A stretch of DNA of 64,000 nt from DASRDU01 sp035560235 (lineage in GTDB: Bacteria; Acidobacteriota; Blastocatellia; RBC074). Below, one piece after another: positions 9,562-18,103 of the stretch. A model generated the notes under the pieces. That model worked only from the letters and a program-made list of their open reading frames with translations. It had not been told where the DNA came from and did no database searches. A program made the position numbers and the translations under genes. Numbering within the stretch: the stretch's first letter is position 1; each line of letters begins with the position of its first letter. Location of the stretch: contig DATMAG010000114.1 in the NCBI GenBank assembly GCA_035560235.1, positions 35,136 through 99,135 of the forward strand. Reading direction: 5' to 3'.

Positions 9562-10776
9562 ATGCGAATTGTCGTTGATGCAACAGCCGCGCTGAGTGGC
9601 GGAAAAGTCTACCTGACTCATCTGCTCAAATGGATTGAGCGATTACCGCATGAACACGAGTTTATCATCCTGCATACTGACGATCTGGATGTGAAGGAAC
9701 TGCCGCTCTCCGATCGTCGGATGAAATTTCGCCGTGTCGGATTGCAGGCATCCAATGCGGGCAACTGGCTGCTGATGAGTCTGCTGAAAATGTGCTGGCG
9801 ACTCCTGGTGCTGCCCTGGCATTTGAACCAGCTGCAGCCTGATCTGATCTTTTCCAACGCAGGCTTCGGCCCTGGCTGGAAGCCCGAACGCGCAAAGCTG
9901 GTGTTTGCCTTGCACAATGCACTGCCTTTGCACGTGGAACTGATTCAGGCTGAAGCAGCCTTGGTGCCGCGAATGCGATTGCATCTGCTGCGTTACCTGC
10001 TTGGCCGAACGTTGCGCGATTGTGACGGAGTTATTGTGTTCAGCGAGCATACGAAGCAGAGCCTGAAAAAATGTTTCGGCGAACTGAAGTGTCAGATAGT
10101 AGTAATTCATCATGGGATTGACTGGGATCTCAGGGATGGGCAGCAGGCTGAGTCAACCGGTTCTGACTGGTCAGATCTGCACCAGCCTTACGTGTTGTAT
10201 GTCTCACATCTGCATCGCTATAAGAATGTCCTGCGCCTGCTGGAAGCGTTCGCAAAACTGGTGAGTACTCATCCTGCACTGCAGTTGGTATTGGTTGGCG
10301 AAGTTGTGGATTTGCAGTATCACGCTGAGATTGAGCAGCAAATTCGACGACTTGGTCTGTCATCACGGGTCAGACAGATCAACGGCTGCCCGCGTGAAGA
10401 AGTCCGGAGAATTTATGCCGGGGCAAGTCTGTTTGTTCACCCATCACTGATTGAATCCTTCCCTTTCCCGGTTCTGGAAGCCCTGGCGACCGGAGTGCCA
10501 ACAGTTGTTTCCTGTACGAGTGCATTACCTGAAACCGCCGGAGACGCTGCGCTGTATTTCGATCCTGATAACCCTGTGCAGATGGCTGAGACAATGCAGC
10601 GCATCCTTGATGACCCTGCTCTGGCTGCAGAACTGCGCATCCGGGGATTTGAACGAGCACAGAAACTTTCCTGGGAAAACGCAGCGCGACAGACACTGCA
10701 ATTCTTTGAGGGCCTGACTGTGCTGCAAACCAGTGGGCCTGCCTTCAGCGACCGTCAGCCGCCGAGTTCATCTTAA
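9562..10776 (+). CDS. glycosyltransferase family 4 (GT-B fold)
   Basis: A 404-residue retaining glycosyltransferase of the GT4 type. The C-terminal donor-binding domain shows YVLYVSHLHRYKNVLRLLEAF, LVLVGEV and the E-x7-E motif region HPSLIESFPFPVLEALATGVP; the N-terminal acceptor domain begins MRIVVDATAALSGGKVYL. I chose ATG 9562 because a GGAG lies 6 bases upstream; a GTG at 9550 would add four residues. It is the last plus-strand gene of the polysaccharide cluster and converges on the M61 peptidase gene with 7 bases between the stops. The sugar specificity is not known. Confidence 0.92.
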   Translation: MRIVVDATAALSGGKVYLTHLLKWIERLPHEHEFIILHTDDLDVKELPLSDRRMKFRRVGLQASNAGNWLLMSLLKMCWRLLVLPWHLNQLQPDLIFSNAGFGPGWKPERAKLVFALHNALPLHVELIQAEAALVPRMRLHLLRYLLGRTLRDCDGVIVFSEHTKQSLKKCFGELKCQIVVIHHGIDWDLRDGQQAESTGSDWSDLHQPYVLYVSHLHRYKNVLRLLEAFAKLVSTHPALQLVLVGEVVDLQYHAEIEQQIRRLGLSSRVRQINGCPREEVRRIYAGASLFVHPSLIESFPFPVLEALATGVPTVVSCTSALPETAGDAALYFDPDNPVQMAETMQRILDDPALAAELRIRGFERAQKLSWENAARQTLQFFEGLTVLQTSGPAFSDRQPPSSS

Positions 10777-10783
10777 AGGCCGA

Positions 10784-12622
10784 TCAGCGGCTTCCGGCGC
10801 TGGCGCGCGCGGCTGCAGTGGTGGCTGACAGAACGGCGCGGCGCGTGGCGAGTTGTTGCGGAGTAGCGTCCGGGAGTTCATACATCACCGGCTCAAGCGG
10901 GACTTTCGCTTCGGGTTTCAGACTGACTTCCTGACGCTCGCCCTGGCGTTCGATGGTGATGACGAGTTCACGCCCTTTTTCCAGCAGCCGGTGCCACTCT
11001 GTGACTGCGCCGAATGCTTTGCCGTTGAGGGCGATGATTCTGTCGCCCACTTTCAGGCCGGAGAGTTCGGCGTTGCCGCCTGCCAGCAGATCGGTGATTT
11101 CACTGGTCTGCGGGTTCACGTTCAGGCCGATCAGCGTGGAGCGGGTGGTCGGGCCTTTGATGCCCCAGCCGCCCAGGCGCAGGTACTCTGCGAGCGGCAG
11201 CGGCCAGGCTCCGGCCAGATGCTGACGATGAAAACGGCTGAGGTCCGTCGCCGCAATTTCGTTGAGCAGACCGGGCAGCGCGCTTTCATCGTAAGGCGTG
11301 CGCGTCGCGCCGTACCGCAACCACAGGGCGCGCATGAAATCATCCAGCCCGCGCTCGTTGCGAGTGACCTCGCGCAGCTTCAGATCGAGCAGAAGGCCCG
11401 CCGCGCTGCCACGCGAATAGAGCAGGCTGAATTCATCGAGCGGTTCCGTTGCGGCCTTCAGGCTGATCTGTTCCAGACTGACGGCGCTCGTGCAGGCGCG
11501 CAGGTTGCGATTCATCCGCGTGTAGAAGTTGTCAGGCCTGCCGCCTTCAAAAAGCTGAAGGATGAACTTCTGCGCGTAAAATTCGGTGAAGCCTTCAAGC
11601 AGCCACAGCGAACGCACCGACGGCGGCGCGTCGAAGTCAGGGTAATGAAGCTGCGCCGGGCGAATCGCCTTCACGTTCCAGGCGTGAAAGAGTTCGTGCG
11701 CCGAGACCGTGCGGTACAGCCAGGTCGTGAAATCCTGCGGGGCGCCGTTGAGATCAGGATCAGCCGTAATCAGCGTTGATTTGAGATGTTCATAGCCGAC
11801 CATCGGCGTGTTGTGTCCGGCCCCGCTTGGATCGCTGGTGCTGAAGTATAAGAACAGATAACGGTCGAACGGCGCGCCGCCGAAAAAATCGAGCGTGTGC
11901 GCGGCGATCTTCTGCGCGCTGGCGACCAGGTTTTTGTGTCTGCTCTTCAGGCGTTCGTCGGTGACGACTGAAAAGATGATTCCGCCGACCGTGAAATCAG
12001 TCCGTTCGAATTCGCCGAGCATGACCGGCGAGTCGGTCAGTTCGTCGTAATCCTGCGTCGTGAATTCAGCCCTGCCCGGAGCGGATGAGCCGACGAGCGA
12101 TGAGGCGACTGCCCAGTCCTTCGGCAGTTCGATGCTCAGGCTGGCCGGCGCGCGGCGCAGTTCGGGGCTGTAAAGAAAGAATGCGCCGCCGTGAATCACT
12201 GCGCCTGATTTTTCAAGATAACTTTTGCCGAACAGTTTGTGCCGGTTGCCGACATCAAGATCGTATTCGATGATGACGGGCGCGGGGCGGGGCAGGCTGA
12301 TCTGCCACGCGTGATCGCTGACCGGCCTGAGTTCGACCGGCTCGCCTGCCGGGGTATGCGCTTTGAGCTGCGCGACCTGTTCGGCATAGTTCTGAAGTTC
12401 ATAAACAGCCTGCATCCAGACCGGCATTCTGACTTCAAAGGATGCTGCTGCCGGTTCTCTGATCTCCATTGTCACGTGAAAGACGTGCTTCGACGGCTGC
12501 GGCATCGTGACGGTGTATGCAATAGCCGGTTCAGCGGCGTGAGCTGCTGCGGTGCAGACGAGAATCAGCGCCACGAGAATCAGGCGGCGCGCAGGCAGGA
12601 GTTGCATTCTCATGAATTTCAT
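10784..12622 (-). CDS. M61 family metallopeptidase with PDZ domain
   Basis: A 612-residue secreted peptidase of family M61 (glycyl aminopeptidase-like). It starts with a clear signal peptide (LILVALILVCTAAAHAA). The zinc site HELFHAW is followed by NVKAIRP, and the downstream glutamate lies in LLEGFTEFYAQ. Near residues 490-570 a PDZ-like segment (IGLNVNPQTSEITDLLAGGNAELSGLKVGDRIIALNG) provides substrate or partner binding, as in other M61 proteins. ATGs at codons 1, 4 and 6 are all possible starts; the first is used here. It probably acts in the periplasm on peptides. The gene is divergent from hemB with a 160-base spacer. Confidence 0.9.
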   Translation of the reverse strand: MKFMRMQLLPARRLILVALILVCTAAAHAAEPAIAYTVTMPQPSKHVFHVTMEIREPAAASFEVRMPVWMQAVYELQNYAEQVAQLKAHTPAGEPVELRPVSDHAWQISLPRPAPVIIEYDLDVGNRHKLFGKSYLEKSGAVIHGGAFFLYSPELRRAPASLSIELPKDWAVASSLVGSSAPGRAEFTTQDYDELTDSPVMLGEFERTDFTVGGIIFSVVTDERLKSRHKNLVASAQKIAAHTLDFFGGAPFDRYLFLYFSTSDPSGAGHNTPMVGYEHLKSTLITADPDLNGAPQDFTTWLYRTVSAHELFHAWNVKAIRPAQLHYPDFDAPPSVRSLWLLEGFTEFYAQKFILQLFEGGRPDNFYTRMNRNLRACTSAVSLEQISLKAATEPLDEFSLLYSRGSAAGLLLDLKLREVTRNERGLDDFMRALWLRYGATRTPYDESALPGLLNEIAATDLSRFHRQHLAGAWPLPLAEYLRLGGWGIKGPTTRSTLIGLNVNPQTSEITDLLAGGNAELSGLKVGDRIIALNGKAFGAVTEWHRLLEKGRELVITIERQGERQEVSLKPEAKVPLEPVMYELPDATPQQLATRRAVLSATTAAARASAGSR

Positions 12623-12735
12623 CAGGCAATGATTGAGGCGGAGCGGGCCTCATCATACAGCGATTTTCATTTGTGTGCGCAGAGTAATACGCCACGCTCC
12701 ATACGCTGCGCTACCGTTTCCGGCACTGGCCCGTT

Positions 12736-12741
12736 TATACT
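12736..12741 (+). promoter_or_regulatory. possible -10 element for hemB
   Basis: TATACT lies 42 bases upstream of the hemB ATG in the divergent spacer between the M61 peptidase and hemB genes. It matches the sigma-70 -10 consensus in 5 of 6 positions. No convincing -35 hexamer is visible at 16-18 bases, so the call is weak. Confidence 0.3.
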
Positions 12742-12782
12742 GAACCGTCAAGGCAGATTCTGAGAACATCCAGGAGTCATCA

Positions 12783-13751
12783 ATGAACAATCTGATTCAT
12801 CGTCCCAGAAGGTTGCGCCGGACGGCTGCGCTGCGCGCGATGGTGCGCGAGACGCAGCTTGAAGCGAATGATCTGATCTGGCCGCTCTTTGTCTGTCCCG
12901 GCGAAGGCGTGCGCCGCGAAGTGCGTTCGATGCCCGGCGTCTTCAATCTCTCGGTTGACGAACTCGTCAAAGAGTGTGAAGCGGCCCGGCGGCTCGGCGT
13001 CTCTTCAGTCATGGTCTTCGGGCTGCCGGAACAGAAGGACGAACGCGGCAGCGGGGCGTTTGCCGAAGACGGGATCACGCAGCGCGCCATCCGCGCGCTC
13101 AAGCGCGAAGTCAGCGACCTGGTCGTGCTGGCCGATACCTGCCTGTGCGAATACACATCGCACGGACACTGCGGCGTGATCGAGAACAACGACGTGGCGA
13201 ACGATCCGACGCTTGAGATTCTGGCGCAGACGGCTGTCAGCCAGGCGCAGGCCGGGGCCGACATCATCGCCCCCTCGGGGATGATGGACGGGATGGTGGC
13301 GGCGATCCGCTCAGGACTCGATGCCGCCGGATTCACGCACATCCCGGTGCTCTCCTACGCGGTCAAATACGCCTCGGCCTTTTACGGCCCGTTCCGCGAG
13401 GCGGCCGACAGCGCGCCGCAGTTCGGCGACCGGCGCAGCTATCAGATGGATCCGCCGAACGCGCGTGAAGCATTGCGCGAGGCTGAACTCGATGTCGAAC
13501 AGGGCGCGGATCTCCTGATGGTCAAACCCGCGCTGCCTTATCTCGACGTGATTCGCGCCGTGCGCGAACGCTTCAACCTGCCGCTTGCGGCCTATCAGGT
13601 ATCGGGCGAATACGCGCAGATCAAGGCCGCCGGGCAGCTTGGCTGGATTGACGAAGAGCGCGTCATGATGGAATCGCTCATCGCCATCAAACGCGCCGGC
13701 GCCGATCTGATTCTGACTTACTTCGCCAGGGACGTGGCCGCGCAGTTGTAA
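12783..13751 (+). CDS. hemB: porphobilinogen synthase (delta-aminolevulinate dehydratase)
   Basis: Condenses two 5-aminolevulinate molecules to porphobilinogen in tetrapyrrole biosynthesis; soluble octamer. The protein has 322 residues, the normal length. The zinc-binding cysteine cluster is present as DTCLCEYTSHGHCG, followed by IIAPSGMMDGMV. The two active-site lysines lie in SYAVKYASAFYGPFR and LLMVKPALPYLD. The end (YFARDVA) is also family-typical. No other heme genes are adjacent. The identification is secure. Confidence 0.98.
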   Translation: MNNLIHRPRRLRRTAALRAMVRETQLEANDLIWPLFVCPGEGVRREVRSMPGVFNLSVDELVKECEAARRLGVSSVMVFGLPEQKDERGSGAFAEDGITQRAIRALKREVSDLVVLADTCLCEYTSHGHCGVIENNDVANDPTLEILAQTAVSQAQAGADIIAPSGMMDGMVAAIRSGLDAAGFTHIPVLSYAVKYASAFYGPFREAADSAPQFGDRRSYQMDPPNAREALREAELDVEQGADLLMVKPALPYLDVIRAVRERFNLPLAAYQVSGEYAQIKAAGQLGWIDEERVMMESLIAIKRAGADLILTYFARDVAAQL

Positions 13752-13757
13752 CCGGTC

Positions 13758-14063
13758 TCAGGCTTTTCCGGTCATCTGCGGTCTGACGCGGTTGCGGTAG
13801 GCGATGCACTCTTCGAGCGTCCGGCGATATTCGTCAATCTCAACATCGCGTTCGCAGCAGAGGATCATCAGGCAGTCATCCTCGCGGAAGTTGCCGTCCC
13901 AGGCGATGACCTCCTCATCGGTCCACTCGGGGCGGTACTGCTGCATCTTTTCATCATCCATCCGGTCGAAGTACGCGCGCAGATTGACGCTCGTTTCGTC
14001 CATCGGCTGGGACGAAGGTTCCTGCTCAAAGTTCCAGACTGGTTGTGTAACCGGGATATCCAT
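13758..14063 (-). CDS. small acidic hypothetical protein
   Basis: A 101-residue acidic protein that I do not recognise. It has no signal peptide or membrane segment. The middle is rich in Asp and Glu, with DDCLMILCCERDVEIDEY containing three cysteines (one isolated and one CC pair) and a predicted helical tail RRTLEECIAYRNRV. The composition looks like a real protein, and the gene fills the gap between hemB and the receptor promoter. The open frame on the opposite strand is poorer in composition. Only a weak purine-rich stretch precedes the ATG. Function unknown. Confidence 0.5.
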   Translation of the reverse strand: MDIPVTQPVWNFEQEPSSQPMDETSVNLRAYFDRMDDEKMQQYRPEWTDEEVIAWDGNFREDDCLMILCCERDVEIDEYRRTLEECIAYRNRVRPQMTGKA

Positions 14064-14087
14064 AATTGTCTTTTCTGCTAAAAAGGT

Positions 14088-14115
14088 TTGCCCATTTCGG
14101 CTTTTGGACTATAAT
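14088..14115 (+). promoter_or_regulatory. sigma-70-type promoter for the receptor gene at 14418
   Basis: TTGCCC (14088-14093) is separated by 16 bases from a perfect TATAAT (14110-14115). The next plus-strand coding start is ATG 14418, so the predicted transcript carries an untranslated leader of roughly 295 bases. The promoter lies just upstream of the divergent small gene at 13758-14063. The match is good but untested. Confidence 0.6.
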
Positions 14116-14417
14116 TATCGCACCTTCCAATGGTGCGCGAGCTGGTGACGTTCCTGTGGGATCATTCTTACAGCATTACGAGACAAGATACAAAGCTGGG
14201 ACATAGCTGAGCTGGGAAATTACCGACAGTGTTTCATTTTGCGGTCCAGGCCGGGAGATGAGCAGGCATAAAATCCTGTCCCCGGGTGCTGAGCATTCCT
14301 GAATATCACACTGTGCGTTCAGCGAGGCGGTTGACCCAATACTCATCTCTGTCTCTGTCGCTACCTGTACGACACGCCGCAACCATCAGGCTTCCAGATC
14401 CGGACAAGGAGAATGTG
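14116..14417 (+). other. long untranslated leader upstream of first receptor
   Basis: About 300 bases between a strong promoter-like element and the receptor start codon contain no convincing open reading frame and no riboswitch class that I recognise. The region ends with AAGGAG seven bases before the ATG. Its length suggests post-transcriptional control, but no specific structure is asserted. Confidence 0.4.
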
Positions 14418-17400
14418 ATGCGACTCAAAACTGATTGCGGATTCCTTTGCTGTCTCCTGCTTGCCGGCGCTCTGCTGCTGGCGGGTGCGGAAGGTTCAGC
14501 TCAGGTAGCGACAGGCGGTTTGCGCGGAACAGTGACTGACCCTTCAAAGGCAGCCGTGCCCGGCGCGGCAGTGGTTGTCCGAAACAGGGATACCGGCGCT
14601 GAACGTGCCACGACCACCAGCTCCGAAGGCGAATTTCAGGTGCCCACGCTGATTCCCGGGCCGTATGAAGTGAAGATCACGGCGCAGGGATTCAAGACTT
14701 CCAGACTTGATGTGACCATCTCTGTCGGCAGCACCGTGACGGCTGACATCAGTCTTGAAATCGGCGGGGCTGCTGACACCGTGACGGTTTCGGCTGAAGC
14801 GGCCACCACCCTCAATCCGACTGATTTCAAGGTTGACGGCGTGATTACACGCAAGAAAGTGGACACGCTGCCGCTCAATGGCCGCAACTTTCTGCAGCTC
14901 GCCGTGCTTGAACCGGGCGTGAAGGTGTCAACGAGCACCGTCGGGGATGCCAACAACCTGTTCAATGTCTCGATTGGCGGCGGCGATTCGGCGCTGACCC
15001 GCATCACGGTTGATGGCGGCAGCGTGGTTGATTATGTCACGGGCGGCGCAGGTCAGAACTTCTCGGTCGAAACGGTGCAGGAGTTTCAAATCTCCTCCTT
15101 CAACTTCGATCTGGCGACCGGCGTCACTTCGGTTGGAGCCATCAACATCGTCTCGCGCACCGGGACGAATGAGTATCACGGCAAGGGCTTCGGCTATTAC
15201 CGCGACAATCATATGGCGGCCTATCCGGTGCTGCAGCGCGATCCGAAAAATCCCGATCCGTTCTTCCGGCGGCTGCAGGCCGGGTTTGACCTCGGCGGCC
15301 CGATCATCAGGGACAAACTGGTCTGGTTCTTCAATCTTGAAAGGCTCAATCAGTCGGCTTCGACCTCGATTGTTCACACCGGGTTTTCGGGTCTGCGGCA
15401 GTTCGATCAGGTCGTCAACAGCCCGTACAAGGGCTGGCTGAGCAATCTGCGCCTGGATTACAAACTGAGCAACAGGCACAGCGCCTTCGTGCGCTTCAGC
15501 GGCGACAACAACCGGGCCTTCGCTCAGGTGGATGGCAACTCGCTGCCGTCGAACTGGCGCGTCAACGAAAACAAGACCTTTCAGGGGCAGTTTGGGATGA
15601 CCTCGTCATTCCGGCCCAATCTGATCAACGACCTGCGCTTCAACTGGCATTACGTCGGCAATCAGAGCCTGATTCCGACTGCGGGCGACTGCCCGAACTG
15701 TCTCGGCCTCGGCGGCGCGCAGATTCGCATCAACGGCAGCAACTTCATCATCGGCAATTCCATTCAGGCGCCGCAGACGCGCGCGCTGCACCGGTATGAA
15801 ACCTTCGACAATCTGAGCTGGGTCGTCGGGCCGCACACACTGCAGATGGGCGGAAGCTGGGAGAAGGATTTCGGCATCGGCAAATGGGACTACCTGAATC
15901 CGGCCCTCGTCGTGACGCACGATCCGCGCGATGTGATCGCAGTCAATCAGACGATTGATCTGCTGGCGAGCGGACTCGGCGGAGCCAATCCGCAACTCGC
16001 CGCCATTTTCGGGCCTGTGGCGCCGCTCCTGAAAATCCCGCTGCCTGCGGCCTTCACGACGCCGGGCGCGACGATCACTTACAACGATATTCTGCAACTG
16101 CCGGTCGCGGTGGCTTTCGTCGGCCTCGGTGACGGCAGCCAGCCGCCGCCCTTCAGGGCTGATGAGGCGCGCCGCAGCCAGCGGTTCCGCTTCTACGGTC
16201 AGGATACGTGGCAGGTCGGCAAGGGGCTCACGTTCAAGTACGGGCTGTCGTACATCTACGAAACCAATCTGTTCAATCACGACCTGCCGAAATCGAAACT
16301 CTTTCAGTCACTGACCGGAACGACTCAGGCCAATCCGCACGACAAAAACAATTTCGCTCCCGCGCTCGGCTTTGCGTGGAATGTCAAAAATGAAAACAAG
16401 ACCGTCGTGCGCGGCGGCTTTTCGATGGCTTATGACACGAGTCTCTTTGTCAACCGGCTGACCGAACGCGCACTGCTCGGCCCGCTCGGCAACGGGCGCG
16501 TGCAGCTGACCGGAGATTTTTACCGCAACACGATCGCTTTTCCGCAGCTGCCTCCTGAATTCACCGGCGCGCTGCCGCTCGTCATCGGCGGACTGTCGCA
16601 GTTCAGGGATTCGCTGCCCGCGAATGATCCGCTGCGCGGGCAGCTGACAGCGCTCATCAATTTCATTCCGGGGCTGACACTGATCAATCCGGCGTCAGGC
16701 GCAAATGGCGCGTCACTCAATTTCCAGGTCATCCCGACCAGGCTGACGACGGCGAACGCGCTCTCGATCATCAGTCAGCAGAATGCGGCGCTGCTCAGTC
16801 AGTTTCAGGCGCTCGGCAGCGCCGGAGTGCAGGGCGTGGATTTCTTCAAGCTCGTTTCGGGCAACGGTTCGATCATCGATCCGTTTGCGCAGTCGCCCTA
16901 CTCGCTGACCTACAGCCTGGGCGTGCAGCGTGAACTGCCCTGGGGCCTGCTCGGGTCGGCTGATTTTGTGCTGCGGCGCGGGCTGCACACCTTCTTTCAG
17001 CAGGATCGCGCGCACTTCAATGCCGCCATCGGCCCGGCCATCAGGCCGTGCGCCAATGCCTCTGAAGCCATCAATCCGACGGTGCAGTGTCTGAACGGGC
17101 CGTTTGAGATTCTCGAAACCAGCGGGCGCGAACAGTACAAGGCGCTGCTTGTCAAGCTCAACAAGCGGTTTGCGAAGCGATATGAATTTCTCGCTTCCTA
17201 TGCGCTCTCGAGTCTGACCGGTTTCAATTACGGAGCCAATGCGCTCGACCGGTTCGGCAATCCCGGCCCGCTCGGCAGCGACACGCGGCACCTGTTCAAT
17301 TTCAGCGGCAGCGTGCAACTGCCCTGGGACATTCTGGTCTCAATGAACGCGCATTACGAAAGCCGCCCGCCGCTCAGTTTCACGCTGCCCGGCAGCGCCA

Positions 17401-17840
17401 ACAGCGACCTCAACGGCGACGGGACGAATAACGACTTTCTGCCCGGCACGACTTACAACCAGGGCAATCGCGGCATCAGCGAGGGCGACCTGCAGAAGAT
17501 CGTGGATGCCTACAACCAGAACGTTGCCGGGAAGGCCGCGCCCCGCGGCGGGTCTTTCCCGGCCATCGCGCTGCCCGCGAAGTATTCCTTTGGCGATATC
17601 TTTCAGACGCACGACGTGAGAGTGATGAAGACCTTCCGGTTCGGCGAGCGGGCCGCCTTCGATCTGATCGGCGAGGTCTTCAATCTCTTCAATATCTCGA
17701 ACCTGGGCTGCTTCAACGGCAGGCTCGATGAAAAGGGCAGCGGTTCGACCAGTTTCGGCATTCCAACCTGCAAGCAGGGGCAGGCATTCGGGATTGGCGG
17801 GCCGCGCGCGTTCGAGTTTGCCGGAAGGATCAGATTCTGA
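14418..17840 (+). CDS. Oar-like TonB-dependent receptor with carboxypeptidase-regulatory domain (1)
   Basis: An outer-membrane receptor of 1140 residues. ATG 14418 is preceded by AAGGAG and opens a signal peptide (LLLAGALLLAGAEGSAQ). Residues about 35-115 form a carboxypeptidase-regulatory-like Ig domain (GLRGTVTDPSKAAVPGAAVVVRN, then FKTSRLDVTISVG). A plug region follows (DGVITRKKVDTLPLNGRNFLQLAVLEPGV, NIVSRTGTNEYHGKGFGYYRDN), then a large beta-barrel ending in FAGRIRF, whose terminal Phe suits BAM-dependent insertion. Such receptors are abundant in Acidobacteriota and Myxococcota; their ligands are usually unknown polymers or oligosaccharides. It is the first of three tandem paralogues. TonB-energised import is inferred from the family. 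Confidence 0.92.
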   Translation: MRLKTDCGFLCCLLLAGALLLAGAEGSAQVATGGLRGTVTDPSKAAVPGAAVVVRNRDTGAERATTTSSEGEFQVPTLIPGPYEVKITAQGFKTSRLDVTISVGSTVTADISLEIGGAADTVTVSAEAATTLNPTDFKVDGVITRKKVDTLPLNGRNFLQLAVLEPGVKVSTSTVGDANNLFNVSIGGGDSALTRITVDGGSVVDYVTGGAGQNFSVETVQEFQISSFNFDLATGVTSVGAINIVSRTGTNEYHGKGFGYYRDNHMAAYPVLQRDPKNPDPFFRRLQAGFDLGGPIIRDKLVWFFNLERLNQSASTSIVHTGFSGLRQFDQVVNSPYKGWLSNLRLDYKLSNRHSAFVRFSGDNNRAFAQVDGNSLPSNWRVNENKTFQGQFGMTSSFRPNLINDLRFNWHYVGNQSLIPTAGDCPNCLGLGGAQIRINGSNFIIGNSIQAPQTRALHRYETFDNLSWVVGPHTLQMGGSWEKDFGIGKWDYLNPALVVTHDPRDVIAVNQTIDLLASGLGGANPQLAAIFGPVAPLLKIPLPAAFTTPGATITYNDILQLPVAVAFVGLGDGSQPPPFRADEARRSQRFRFYGQDTWQVGKGLTFKYGLSYIYETNLFNHDLPKSKLFQSLTGTTQANPHDKNNFAPALGFAWNVKNENKTVVRGGFSMAYDTSLFVNRLTERALLGPLGNGRVQLTGDFYRNTIAFPQLPPEFTGALPLVIGGLSQFRDSLPANDPLRGQLTALINFIPGLTLINPASGANGASLNFQVIPTRLTTANALSIISQQNAALLSQFQALGSAGVQGVDFFKLVSGNGSIIDPFAQSPYSLTYSLGVQRELPWGLLGSADFVLRRGLHTFFQQDRAHFNAAIGPAIRPCANASEAINPTVQCLNGPFEILETSGREQYKALLVKLNKRFAKRYEFLASYALSSLTGFNYGANALDRFGNPGPLGSDTRHLFNFSGSVQLPWDILVSMNAHYESRPPLSFTLPGSANSDLNGDGTNNDFLPGTTYNQGNRGISEGDLQKIVDAYNQNVAGKAAPRGGSFPAIALPAKYSFGDIFQTHDVRVMKTFRFGERAAFDLIGEVFNLFNISNLGCFNGRLDEKGSGSTSFGIPTCKQGQAFGIGGPRAFEFAGRIRF

Positions 17841-17843
17841 AAT

Positions 17844-17872
17844 CGCAGGCGAACCAGCGGGTGTCGCCTGCG
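17844..17872 (+). terminator. hairpin after first receptor
   Basis: A 9-bp perfect inverted repeat, CGCAGGCGA (17844-17852) and TCGCCTGCG (17864-17872), with an 11-base loop starts three bases after the receptor stop. No T-run follows, so it may be an RNA-stabilising or weak terminator hairpin. Confidence 0.45.
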
Positions 17873-17899
17873 CCCTGATGCTGACTGACCTCATCTCTG

Positions 17900-17922
17900 A
17901 GTCGTCTCAGCCTGAGACGACT
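17900..17922 (+). terminator. second hairpin after first receptor
   Basis: A 10-bp perfect inverted repeat, AGTCGTCTCA (17900-17909) and TGAGACGACT (17913-17922), encloses a 3-base loop. It lies in the 263-base gap before the second receptor and has no T-run. It could attenuate read-through between the two receptor genes or protect the upstream mRNA. Confidence 0.45.
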
Positions 17923-18103
17923 GCGGCGACTATCACAACCTCTCTCAGGTCTGAGCAGGATGAAGCTTCGATTGCAGAATTCATTTGCCCGAACAGTTAT
18001 TCGCACCGGCCCGGCGCTGCATTCGGCGCAGCGCGCGGGACTCTTAACCTTCACCATTCAACTCTGCAGCACCACCATTTCACCAATCTAAGGAGGAATA
18101 GAC

